From contig JALAGS010000069.1 in NCBI GenBank assembly GCA_022712315.1, positions 46,511-110,510 on the forward strand: a stretch of DNA of 64,000 nt, given 5' to 3'. Below, one piece after another: positions 1 through 10,111 of this stretch. This stretch comes from Sphingobacterium sp. Its GTDB lineage: Bacteria > Bacteroidota > Bacteroidia > Sphingobacteriales > Sphingobacteriaceae. The notes beneath the pieces were generated by a model. The model searched no databases. It was not told the DNA's origin and worked only from the letters and a program-made list of their open reading frames with translations. The translations under genes and the position numbers were made by a program. Within the stretch, counting starts at the first letter, position 1; each line of letters begins with the position of its first letter.

Positions 1-1
1 T

Positions 2-2302
2 ACACATGAGAGTAATGTGAATATGCCGGATCTGACGGGCTATGATGTTTTACATGCGGCGGATAAATTGGCTTATGAGAAGTTGGCGGGACTGTACGAT
101 GCAACAATTCAGCGTCAGCCACAGGATGCATTGGATGAACTGTATTATCAAAAGCTGGCCAATGTTCTCGGTGGTGTGGACACTTATTGGCTGTCGCAAC
201 CCGTGCGAACTGCAGTCGGACAAAAACACGGGCTCTATCTGGAAGGTGGCTCGGAGACTTTCCGTTATGGCGTAGATATGCGCTATCAGACCAGACCGGG
301 GGTCATGAAGGGATCGGGAAGAAATCAATATTCGGGCGGGCTGAATTTTAGCTATAACCTAAAAGGTAAATTTAGATTCCAGAATGAGCTTGCCGTAACC
401 GTCGTCGACGGCCGCGAATCTCCTTATGGAAGTTTTTCGGACTATGTGAGGATGAATCCGTATTACCGCATGACCGATGACAATGGCAATATTATACAGG
501 AGGCCGATATGTGGACAAGGGTAGCAAACTCCGGTAGTGCGCAACGAGAATATGTCCTGAATCCACTTTATAATGCGACACTCAATAGCTTCAATAAACT
601 TGGTTATACCGAATTGCTGAACAATTTCTCTGGTGATTTTGATCTCAGTAATGGACTTCGCCTGCGGGGACAGGTGAGTCTGCTAAAGCGCTTGAATACC
701 AATGATAATTTTCGGTCGCCCTTAGCCAATGATTTTTATTTCTATCCAACAGCGCAGACAGATGAAAAAGGTAGTTATAGCAGCTATACAAACAATGAAT
801 TGTACTGGGATGCAAATATCAGGCTCAATTGGATGCGCAATATTGATAAACACAGCTTCAATGTGGTTGGGGGAACCAATATCCGGACAGAAAGTTATGA
901 CGAGCGTTCTTTTACGGCCATTGGATTTCCTAATGACCGATTTACAAGTGTGGGGTTTGCTAAAGGATATGCCGAAAATGCGAGCCCTTCGAGTAGCCTA
1001 GGGGCCTCCAGGTTATTTGGAGCCTTCCTAAGTGCCAACTATTCCTATGATAACCGTTATCTGATGGACGCAACTGTCCGCATTGACGGCTCTTCCAAAT
1101 TTGGGTCCAATAAACGTACCGCGCCCTTTTGGTCTACGGGTATTGGATGGAATATGCATAAGGAGAAATGGTTTGCCAACGATGTTATCAGCCAGCTGCG
1201 TCTCCGAGCAACGATAGGTCTGACGGGATCTGTACAGTTTGACCCTTACATGTCGCGCACAACTTATAGCTACGATAAGAGCAATTGGTACAGCTCGGGA
1301 CTTGGAAGTACGGTCCGTAACTATGGTAATGAAAACCTGACCTGGCAGAAGACCCAGAGTACTGATGTCGGTCTTGACCTTGGACTTTGGCATGATCGGT
1401 TGACGCTTTCGCCACGCTATTACCATAAGATCACCCGTGATATCCTGGCGGATATCAACCTGGCACCGTCTACAGGATTCAGCTCTTATAAGGAGAATCT
1501 TGGCGATCTTGAAAATAAAGGATTTGAGCTCAATGCCAATTGGGTTCCCATTAAAAATCAAAAGTGGACACTGAGCCTGTTGGCCAATTTGGTTCGAAAT
1601 ACAAATAAAATCGTCCGTATTTCAAATGCACTGAAGAGCTACAACGAACGGGTCGACGAAGCACAGCAAGGGAGTGATCTAATGGCTGTACCGCTGCTTC
1701 GCTACAAAGAAGGCCAATCGCTTGATGCGATATATGCAGTACCTTCTCTAGGAATCGATCCCGAAAATGGAAAGGAAGTTTACATTAAAAAAGATGGAAC
1801 TCTGTCTTATGACTGGGATGCACGGGATATTGATGTCGTGGGGGTGGCCACTCCAAAAATGGAAGGATTCTTTGGAGGAACACTGCGCTACAAACAGTTT
1901 ATGATGGTTGCATATTTCCAGACACGGATAGGTGGTAAAACCTATAACCAGACCTTAGTAGACCGCGTTGAAAATGCCGATCCACGTTATAACGTTGACA
2001 GTAGGGTTTTGGAGGAAAAATGGAAAAACCCAGGGGATGTCACTTTTTATAAAAGTATTCAGGATTTGGGCCAGACAAGGGTGTCCTCGCGGTTCATCAT
2101 GCCTGACAACCTGTTTGCACTGCAGTCGCTTAATTTTTCTTACGATGCACGAAAGGAGTTCGCAAAAAAACTAGCACTGTCAAGCCTGCGTGTCGGACTT
2201 GTTGCAAATGATATTTTTCGCTGGTCTTCGGTGAAAGTAGAACGTGGAATTACATATCCGTTTGCCCGGAGTGTGACTTTTACCCTACAGGCAGGATTAT
2301 AA
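2..2302 (+). CDS. SusC/RagA-family TonB-linked outer membrane protein, C-terminal part (5' end lies outside the window)
   Basis: Reading frame is open to the window edge upstream of the ATG at 17 (THESNVNMPDL...). Long beta-barrel-type sequence ending in 'RSVTFTLQAGL'. Followed immediately by a SusD homologue. No plug or N-terminal domain is visible because of truncation. Confidence 0.9.
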   Translation, partial: THESNVNMPDLTGYDVLHAADKLAYEKLAGLYDATIQRQPQDALDELYYQKLANVLGGVDTYWLSQPVRTAVGQKHGLYLEGGSETFRYGVDMRYQTRPGVMKGSGRNQYSGGLNFSYNLKGKFRFQNELAVTVVDGRESPYGSFSDYVRMNPYYRMTDDNGNIIQEADMWTRVANSGSAQREYVLNPLYNATLNSFNKLGYTELLNNFSGDFDLSNGLRLRGQVSLLKRLNTNDNFRSPLANDFYFYPTAQTDEKGSYSSYTNNELYWDANIRLNWMRNIDKHSFNVVGGTNIRTESYDERSFTAIGFPNDRFTSVGFAKGYAENASPSSSLGASRLFGAFLSANYSYDNRYLMDATVRIDGSSKFGSNKRTAPFWSTGIGWNMHKEKWFANDVISQLRLRATIGLTGSVQFDPYMSRTTYSYDKSNWYSSGLGSTVRNYGNENLTWQKTQSTDVGLDLGLWHDRLTLSPRYYHKITRDILADINLAPSTGFSSYKENLGDLENKGFELNANWVPIKNQKWTLSLLANLVRNTNKIVRISNALKSYNERVDEAQQGSDLMAVPLLRYKEGQSLDAIYAVPSLGIDPENGKEVYIKKDGTLSYDWDARDIDVVGVATPKMEGFFGGTLRYKQFMMVAYFQTRIGGKTYNQTLVDRVENADPRYNVDSRVLEEKWKNPGDVTFYKSIQDLGQTRVSSRFIMPDNLFALQSLNFSYDARKEFAKKLALSSLRVGLVANDIFRWSSVKVERGITYPFARSVTFTLQAGL

Positions 2303-2346
2303 AAGATGGTAAGTCCCATCCGACGGATGGAAAAAAATATGTACAG

Positions 2347-3840
2347 ATGAAGAAGTTAACTATAGTTTTAATACTGTTCACAGCCCTGAGTACGCTTTCT
2401 TGCTCTAAGTGGCTAGATATACAACCTGAAAGCGAAATAGACAAATCCGTCCTCTTCGCCACCGAAGATGGTTTTAAAGAAGCCCTTATTGGGGTCTATA
2501 CCCGCTGTGCCAAAGACGATCTCTATGGAAAGGAGCTAACAATCGGAACACCCGAAGTATTGGCGCAGAACTATGCGCTGTCGAGCAATGATCCCTTGCG
2601 TTATCAGCAGACAAAGTTGTTTAAATACAATGATGGCAATTTTATCGGACGCAAGGACAATATCTGGAAAGGCCTGTACAATGGCATTGTGAATGCCAAC
2701 CTGATTCTGACTGAGATCGATCAGAAGAAGCAATTGTTTACGGGAAGCAATTATCAATTGATCAAAGGGGAGTCGCTGGCTTTGAGAGCTTATCTGCATT
2801 TTGATGCGCTGCGCCTGTTTGGCCCTGCACCAGTTGTGAATGACAAAATCGAAGCTATTCCTTACGTAACCAGCTATTCAAATAAATCTACCAAACTGTC
2901 GACGGTGTCGCAGGTACTGGATTCGGTGGTGCGCGATCTAGAGGAAGCCAAAGAACTACTTAAAGTTGATCCAATTCGCTTGAAATCTTATGTGGTCGGT
3001 TATCCGACTGTCGGTGACACCCTGAAAAATTCAGAGCTTCAGGATAAAAGTCTCTTTTTACAGAACAGAAGACATCGGCTTAACTACTATGCGGTATGCG
3101 GGTTGCTGGCGCGAACTTATTTGTATAAAGGAGATAAAATTAAAGCGTTGCTCAATGCACGTGAAGTGATCGATGTCAAAAAGTTTCCGTGGACAAATGC
3201 GACTGATTTTTTAGCAGTCGATGCGGACAAAAAAGACCGGATTTTCTATAAGGAATTGTTATTTGCCTGGTACATCCCGGCCATGAACAGCACGTATAAC
3301 AATGACTGGTTTCAGGACAATAACAGTGCAATATACCTGGATCAGGACGAAGCAAAGACCATCTATGAGGTTGCAGGTGCCGGAGGTGGTGATATGCGCT
3401 ATACCCAGTGGTTCGGAACAGTCAGCGTTGGCAATTCTTTTATATCGTCTATTCATAAATATCGCCGAAATACACTGGGCGACAGTTTTGCAGCCAATCT
3501 GCACTATTTGGTAGCTCCAGCAATCCGCTTGACTGAAATCTATTATATCGCTGCTGAATGTAGCTATGAAACAGCTCCGGCCCAAGCTGCGGCATGGCTG
3601 GATGAGGTGCGTGAACATCGGGGCATCGGCCAGAAAGTGGATATCTCGACCTATGCAAAGCTCCAGAGCGAACTGCTGAAGGAATACCGGAAAGAAATGT
3701 TTGCCGAAGGGCAATTGTTCTTTGCTTATAAAAGGTTGAATGTACCGATTGTAGGGCAGCAAGGCACAACAATTCCTGCCAATCAGCAGATCTATGTATG
3801 GCCTTTGCCTGATGATGAAATAATTTATGGACAACGGTAA
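2347..3840 (+). CDS. RagB/SusD family nutrient uptake outer membrane lipoprotein
   Basis: Lipobox 'TLSCSKWLDIQPESEID', SusD-like 'LRAYLHFDALRLFGPAPVV', C-terminal 'YRKEMFAEGQLFFAYKRLN'. Directly downstream of SusC. Confidence 0.92.
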   Translation: MKKLTIVLILFTALSTLSCSKWLDIQPESEIDKSVLFATEDGFKEALIGVYTRCAKDDLYGKELTIGTPEVLAQNYALSSNDPLRYQQTKLFKYNDGNFIGRKDNIWKGLYNGIVNANLILTEIDQKKQLFTGSNYQLIKGESLALRAYLHFDALRLFGPAPVVNDKIEAIPYVTSYSNKSTKLSTVSQVLDSVVRDLEEAKELLKVDPIRLKSYVVGYPTVGDTLKNSELQDKSLFLQNRRHRLNYYAVCGLLARTYLYKGDKIKALLNAREVIDVKKFPWTNATDFLAVDADKKDRIFYKELLFAWYIPAMNSTYNNDWFQDNNSAIYLDQDEAKTIYEVAGAGGGDMRYTQWFGTVSVGNSFISSIHKYRRNTLGDSFAANLHYLVAPAIRLTEIYYIAAECSYETAPAQAAAWLDEVREHRGIGQKVDISTYAKLQSELLKEYRKEMFAEGQLFFAYKRLNVPIVGQQGTTIPANQQIYVWPLPDDEIIYGQR

Positions 3841-3853
3841 ATAGTGACCAAAA

Positions 3854-4660
3854 ATGAAAAAAGATACTTTATTACTTCTGTTACTCCCGATGCTGCTGCT
3901 GTGCTCTTGTAAAAAGGCCGGCTTAACGACTTACGACAGGGCAGCAAATGTTTATTTTGATCTGAGCGATGCGGACCGGGATAGCATTGTCTACACGTTT
4001 GCCTATGATATGACCAAGGCACAGGATACCATATTTATTCCCGTCAAAGTGATGGGGTATCGTGATCAGCAAGCACGGCATTTTGAGGCCTTCGTAGAAA
4101 AGGATTCATCAACGGCCCGCGCCGAGCAGCATTATGATGCGCTGAAATCCCAATATACATTGGAAAGCAATGCCGGCCGGACTCTAATGCCAATCATCGT
4201 GCACAATATAAGTGAACTTGAAAATCAATCTGTATCACTGCTCGTCAAACTGAAGGCAAGCGATGACTTTGGTGTTGAAAATCCGGCGCTAATACGGGCA
4301 CGCATTATTATTTCGGCCCAATTGGAGCAGCCTGCCTGGTGGACGATGTGGCTCGACAACTATTCGCGGGTAAAACATCAGCTCTTCTTAATTGTCACCG
4401 AACAGCGTTCGCTTTCCATGGTGGGCCTCGATGCACCCAAGAATCTTTACTTTGCAAATCTCCTGCTCATGATGCTCAACGATCCATTTAAATGGGTCAA
4501 AGATCATCCTGAAAAAAAATACGTACTGAACAGCAAAGACAACGGGCAAACCTACCAGTTCTACCACCTGGACAATCCCAGCCGAAGTATCCTGCTGCGA
4601 AAAAATAGCGCTTCAGGTAAGTATTATTTTATAGATGAATTAGGAAAGGAAGTCAGATAA
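3854..4660 (+). CDS. DUF4843-like lipoprotein
   Basis: Lipobox 'LLLCSCKKAGLTTYDRAANVYFDLSDADRDSIVYTFAYDMTKAQDTIFIPVKVMG' resembles DUF4843 proteins of SusCD operons. Confidence 0.7.
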   Translation: MKKDTLLLLLLPMLLLCSCKKAGLTTYDRAANVYFDLSDADRDSIVYTFAYDMTKAQDTIFIPVKVMGYRDQQARHFEAFVEKDSSTARAEQHYDALKSQYTLESNAGRTLMPIIVHNISELENQSVSLLVKLKASDDFGVENPALIRARIIISAQLEQPAWWTMWLDNYSRVKHQLFLIVTEQRSLSMVGLDAPKNLYFANLLLMMLNDPFKWVKDHPEKKYVLNSKDNGQTYQFYHLDNPSRSILLRKNSASGKYYFIDELGKEVR

Positions 4661-4661
4661 G

Positions 4662-6113
4662 ATGAAAAGAGATGTAAACAAATTAAGAGCAATATTATTT
4701 GCTGCGGTGTTGTCTTTAACTTTATTGGCTTTGGGCAGCTGTTATAAAGACAAGGGGAATTATGTTATCGACATGCCCGGAGAGCCAAAGGTGACGGGTT
4801 TGGACACCTTATATGAAGCTTCGGTAGGGGACAGTCTTATTATAGCGCCCAAAATTACCGGTATTGATGCGGCTTCCGTTAAATGTAATTGGCGGATCGA
4901 TGTGCCTGAGGCAATTGTCCCTGAAGCTAACCACTACGAAGGGGCTGCGCTGCGTATCGTTTTCGGACTGCAGGCTAAAAGGTATACAGCCCGGCTTACG
5001 GTGACCAATACCGCCAATGGAATGAAATATTTCTACAATTTCAAAATTCAGGGAACGACTGCATTTTCGCGAGGATCACTTGTGCTATCTGTTCAAAACG
5101 GGGTCAGCAAACTCTCCTTTATCAAACCCGATAACACTGTACAACCCAATATTTATGAGGCGATCAACGGCGAGCCATTACCTCCTGATCCGCTGCATAT
5201 CCATTACCTGAAAAATCAGTTCACGGGAAATACACCACTGGGCTATTGGATTATTTCCAGGCAGGCAGGTGTGCGGCTGGATGTGAACAATCTGGTAAAA
5301 GAAGCCGTAAAACCAGGGACTTTGCACGATAACTTTTTTCTGGCACCGTCGACGATTGATGTTGGAAGCCTGATTGCCCATCCACAAGGCGTAATGATGG
5401 GTGTTATCAATGGCAAATTTTATGGTGGAACCACGAATACCTGGGATCAATCGAATACCTACGGGATGTTTGGAACATATGCGGACGGAGATTACGAGTT
5501 GGCCCCGGAAATTATTTTGACCGCGGTAGACAACAATTTTAGCGTCATCGCTTTCGAAAAGAATAAAAAGCAGTTTGTGCGCATCAATATGTATGGTAGT
5601 CCAATGTACTTCGGTACGCAATATAGTCCAGTCAATACTGAAATTTTTGATCCGACAAAGGTGGGCATGGATTTGATACGAATGGTACAGATCAATAGTA
5701 CGGACACATATGCGTATGTGAAAGATAGCAACGGGAACATTTACGAGCTGAAGTTCAATGCCAACTTTAATGGACCTTTTATGATCACTGCGGTACACAA
5801 AAGACTCTTTTCAAAACAGGAGTGGATCAATGAGCGAACCAAGATGGTGGCGACCCGTAATGGCTACATCTATGTGGCCTACAAAAATCAGGTATTTCGC
5901 TACAATCCGCTCAATCAGCAGGTGGAGCAGTTAAAAGCAGCTATCAAATCGGATATCGGATTGCTCAAATTGGATGATGATGAAAATACCCTGATTGCAG
6001 GTGCAGAGGGTGCACTGTATTACATGGACATTCGAGTAGGACAGCAAGGTGAGCTCCTCAAAACAATCGAAGGTATCCCGGGAAATCCTGTGGACATGAC
6101 CTGGCGTAAGTAA
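4662..6113 (+). CDS. PKD-like family lipoprotein of SusCD operon
   Basis: Lipobox 'LALGSCYKDKGNYVIDMPGEPKVTGLDTLYEASVGDSLIIAPKITG'. Starts 1 nt after the previous stop. Confidence 0.7.
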   Translation: MKRDVNKLRAILFAAVLSLTLLALGSCYKDKGNYVIDMPGEPKVTGLDTLYEASVGDSLIIAPKITGIDAASVKCNWRIDVPEAIVPEANHYEGAALRIVFGLQAKRYTARLTVTNTANGMKYFYNFKIQGTTAFSRGSLVLSVQNGVSKLSFIKPDNTVQPNIYEAINGEPLPPDPLHIHYLKNQFTGNTPLGYWIISRQAGVRLDVNNLVKEAVKPGTLHDNFFLAPSTIDVGSLIAHPQGVMMGVINGKFYGGTTNTWDQSNTYGMFGTYADGDYELAPEIILTAVDNNFSVIAFEKNKKQFVRINMYGSPMYFGTQYSPVNTEIFDPTKVGMDLIRMVQINSTDTYAYVKDSNGNIYELKFNANFNGPFMITAVHKRLFSKQEWINERTKMVATRNGYIYVAYKNQVFRYNPLNQQVEQLKAAIKSDIGLLKLDDDENTLIAGAEGALYYMDIRVGQQGELLKTIEGIPGNPVDMTWRK

Positions 6114-6145
6114 AAAGAATAAAAATAAAATCTAATCATATAAAC

Positions 6146-7288
6146 ATGAAAAATTTAAAAACAGTGGCTTTGGCACTGGCATTTTTACCCATGGCAGCAT
6201 TTGCACAACAAGCAAATTTTCAGATCAATGGAAGTGCACCAAAAGCTTTCAATGGTAAAAAAGTGTATTTGGATTATACAAAAGATGGATTTCCGGCATC
6301 CGATTCGTCTGCTATTGTGAATGGCAAGTTTAGTTTCAAAGGGACAGTAGAGGAGCCTGCTTATTCAAGAATGGTTTTTGATCAGGAGGGTAAAGGAAAA
6401 TTGATCGCACAGAATATCGGTGACCGATTATACTTTTATTTGGGTAATGAGACTTACAACATGACCATCAAAGATTCGCTGCGGACGGCTGCAATAAAAG
6501 GGTCCCCTTTGCATAATGCATATGTTGCTTATTTGAATGAAATCGGTGGCGGTTTTATGGATATTATTGATGCGGGGAATAAAGCTTTTGCTGCTGTAGA
6601 TAAAAATGCAGCTGATGCTAATGAACAGTATAAAGCTATCCACGAAAAGTTTGAGGCAAGGTTTGAAGCACGCCGGGTAAAGGAACTTGCATTTGCAGCA
6701 AAAAATCCGAGTTCGATCTTTGCGGTGGATGCCCTTATAGATGCGGCCAATAAACGTAAGCTCAGTGAGATCGAACCTTTATTTTTGAAGCTCTCGAAAG
6801 AGGTGCGTCAAATGACGAATGCGCGGCAGCTGGAAGCACGCTTTCTGGCTGAGCGAAGTGTGAAAATTGGTAATAAAGCGCCTGATTTTTCTCAGCCGGA
6901 TACGAATGGGAAAATGATCAAGGTGTCCGATTTCAAAGGACAGTATGTGCTGATCGATTTTTGGGCAAGCTGGTGTGGTCCCTGTCGTGCGGAAAACCCC
7001 AATCTATTAAAGGCGTACAACAAGTATAAAAGTAAGGGACTGGAAGTCCTTGCGGTATCCCTCGATGATACAAAAGGAAAAAATGCCTGGTTAAAAGCGA
7101 TTAAGGATGATGGTCTGCCTTGGATCCATGTTGCGGATCTGAAGGGTTGGAGCAATGAGGCGGCGGTATTATATGGCGTACGTGCTGTGCCACAGAATTA
7201 TCTGGTGGATCCGAAAGGAAACATTGTCGCTATTAATATCAAAGGAGAACTGCTGCATCAGGAATTGGCCAAAATTTTTGGGAACTAA
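6146..7288 (+). CDS. TlpA-like thioredoxin-fold protein (AhpC/TSA-Redoxin domain, probable DUF4369 N-terminus)
   Basis: Signal peptide. Redox motif 'VLIDFWASWCGPCRAENPNLLKAYNKYKSKGLEVLAVSLD', C-terminal 'AVPQNYLVDPKGNIVA'. Confidence 0.9.
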   Translation: MKNLKTVALALAFLPMAAFAQQANFQINGSAPKAFNGKKVYLDYTKDGFPASDSSAIVNGKFSFKGTVEEPAYSRMVFDQEGKGKLIAQNIGDRLYFYLGNETYNMTIKDSLRTAAIKGSPLHNAYVAYLNEIGGGFMDIIDAGNKAFAAVDKNAADANEQYKAIHEKFEARFEARRVKELAFAAKNPSSIFAVDALIDAANKRKLSEIEPLFLKLSKEVRQMTNARQLEARFLAERSVKIGNKAPDFSQPDTNGKMIKVSDFKGQYVLIDFWASWCGPCRAENPNLLKAYNKYKSKGLEVLAVSLDDTKGKNAWLKAIKDDGLPWIHVADLKGWSNEAAVLYGVRAVPQNYLVDPKGNIVAINIKGELLHQELAKIFGN

Positions 7289-7385
7289 AGATTAAATGCG
7301 GGCTCATTGACCTGAGATTGGAATGCTGATACCGTATACGAAAGATGCACGTTGAAGATCTTCTCTAAACGACGAGGTATATATT

Positions 7386-8313
<928 letters not shown>

Positions 8314-8350
8314 CTACCGCGAAAAAGATGATGTCTAGTTTATCTGAGGT

Positions 8351-10081
8351 TTAATTCATCGCTATAAACTTGAATTTGAACAATTGGCAAGAGGTACCGT
8401 AATAATCCCACAGCTGTAGGTTGGAATTTCCATCCATCGTACAGTTGGGTACATCCCATCCACGTGTGGCATCCACTTTCGACAGGATTTTGTAATAGCC
8501 ATTGGCTACTGCCAGCACCTGCCAGGCTTGTGCATCATTGTTGTAGTTCTGCCAAAGCCGGATGGAAGTGCCGAGGGTATTGCTGTTGCTGGCCAGGTCA
8601 ATGCAGCGATTACTTGCGCTAGCTTTGGAAACAAAACGCCAGTAGCCATTGCCGGCATCGATGGCAACCCAGCGTTGCGCATTTGCACCATTTCGGGTCC
8701 AGGGTCTGAGTACAGCGCCGTTGGCGTCTTCCCCTGATTTTAAATCAACGACTTTGTTGGCATCGGTCTGAAATTCGATTTCGTAAATACCGTTATTGAC
8801 GAGGCTGGTAACATTGCAATTTGAACTGGGATAATTGGAGGCGGCATATTGTTGAAACCATTGTTTACTAGGAGCAGCGCAGGCTTCCCAATCGTTATTG
8901 AAGGCAGTACCTGCATTGGGATCGCCTTTGTGAAGCAGGTCGTCAGGGGCGAGAAGGTTCCAACTCACATTGCCGGATTGATCGACGATATATTTTAAAT
9001 TGGCACCAAAACCATTGCCACCGGCAGTACCTGTGGAGCCTGTGCCAAAGGTGCCATATCCTTGCGGTGCCCAGTCGGTCTCGGTAATGGCGATTGGTGC
9101 AATGTCAGCAATAGGTTTAACATTGGTATTCCAGGCATTTTGAAAGGCCTGATAGGTATTAACGCCACCCCAATATCCGGGATAAATATGTACAGCGTAC
9201 CCGATGTTGCCACCTGTAATCTGATTACTGACATAGCCTTGGTAATGAGACTGCCAGCCAGTGCCGGGTATCCAGCATACATTGTTGGCACCGTTGTTAC
9301 GGATAATATTGACCAATGGCTGAAAGAAATTTTTAAGTGCAGCAAAATGTTCGTTTCCTGTTGTTCCCCAAGTGCCATTTGTGCCCAGGATTTCAACGGG
9401 TTCGTTGGCCAGCTCAAACATCACATTATCGGCGTTCTTCAGTGCAGGGTGCTGCGAAAGAAAAGTCCATACGGTTTTGAGATAAGTATGATAGGCATCA
9501 TTGACCGCAATACGGTGCGGACATACACCCGGAGGGCGCAAGATGACATACATACCCCGATTGCGGGCATGGTTGATCAACGGAATAATGACTTGGTCGG
9601 TATACGTAACCAAGCGATTGTAATTGAACCTTGAGATGTCATCTTCGGGAATAGGTGCACCAGGATCGTTGGTCCAATAAGGATCGATATGGAGACGAAT
9701 ATAATTGAGATACCAACCGTCGGCCGCACTGCTGAGTTTGTCAATGACGGCTTTGTTGTAATTGAGCGCTCCTTGTACATTGTAATTGTCCCAGGTGCAG
9801 TACCCCGAGTTGGCCCCATACTGACAGCCATTGAACCAGGGGCTTGGCGTAATGGCTACCCCATGCAGGACGATATTATTGTCGCAGGGATCCTTGAGGT
9901 ACTTTCCGCCTACATGCAGGGTCGGTGTCGACCGCGGCCAGCTTGTGACAGCTTGCGCGGAAACATTGGACTTCAGACTTCTTTCGGATTCGCTGGTCAA
10001 GGTTTTTTCTTCCAGCCGCGAACAGCTGGAAAGAATGGTTAATAAAAAGACCAGCAGTAACCACATTTTGTTTGTTCTCAT
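8351..10081 (-). CDS. GH5-like glycoside hydrolase with C-terminal ricin-type beta-trefoil (CBM13-like) domain; lipoprotein
   Basis: Lipobox 'LTILSSCSRLEE'. 'VMFELANEPVEI' and 'IAITETDWAPQGYG' are candidate catalytic acid/nucleophile regions. C-terminal QAW/QLW-type repeats ('NNDAQAWQVL', 'NSNLQLWDYYGTSCQLFKF'). Confidence 0.83.
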   Translation of the reverse strand: MRTNKMWLLLVFLLTILSSCSRLEEKTLTSESERSLKSNVSAQAVTSWPRSTPTLHVGGKYLKDPCDNNIVLHGVAITPSPWFNGCQYGANSGYCTWDNYNVQGALNYNKAVIDKLSSAADGWYLNYIRLHIDPYWTNDPGAPIPEDDISRFNYNRLVTYTDQVIIPLINHARNRGMYVILRPPGVCPHRIAVNDAYHTYLKTVWTFLSQHPALKNADNVMFELANEPVEILGTNGTWGTTGNEHFAALKNFFQPLVNIIRNNGANNVCWIPGTGWQSHYQGYVSNQITGGNIGYAVHIYPGYWGGVNTYQAFQNAWNTNVKPIADIAPIAITETDWAPQGYGTFGTGSTGTAGGNGFGANLKYIVDQSGNVSWNLLAPDDLLHKGDPNAGTAFNNDWEACAAPSKQWFQQYAASNYPSSNCNVTSLVNNGIYEIEFQTDANKVVDLKSGEDANGAVLRPWTRNGANAQRWVAIDAGNGYWRFVSKASASNRCIDLASNSNTLGTSIRLWQNYNNDAQAWQVLAVANGYYKILSKVDATRGWDVPNCTMDGNSNLQLWDYYGTSCQLFKFKFIAMN

Positions 10082-10111
10082 AATTTAAATATTAAAGGGT
10101 GATTAATGATC

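Noticed and set aside
3259-3834. 191-aa antisense ORF within susD
   Set aside because: Opposite strand of a clear SusD gene; composition is shadow coding.
5178-5798. 206-aa antisense ORF in the PKD-like gene
   Set aside because: Covered by a convincing plus-strand lipoprotein gene; no motif.
9062-9634. 190-aa plus-strand ORF in the GH5 gene
   Set aside because: Antisense to conserved GH5 catalytic region; no signal or domain.
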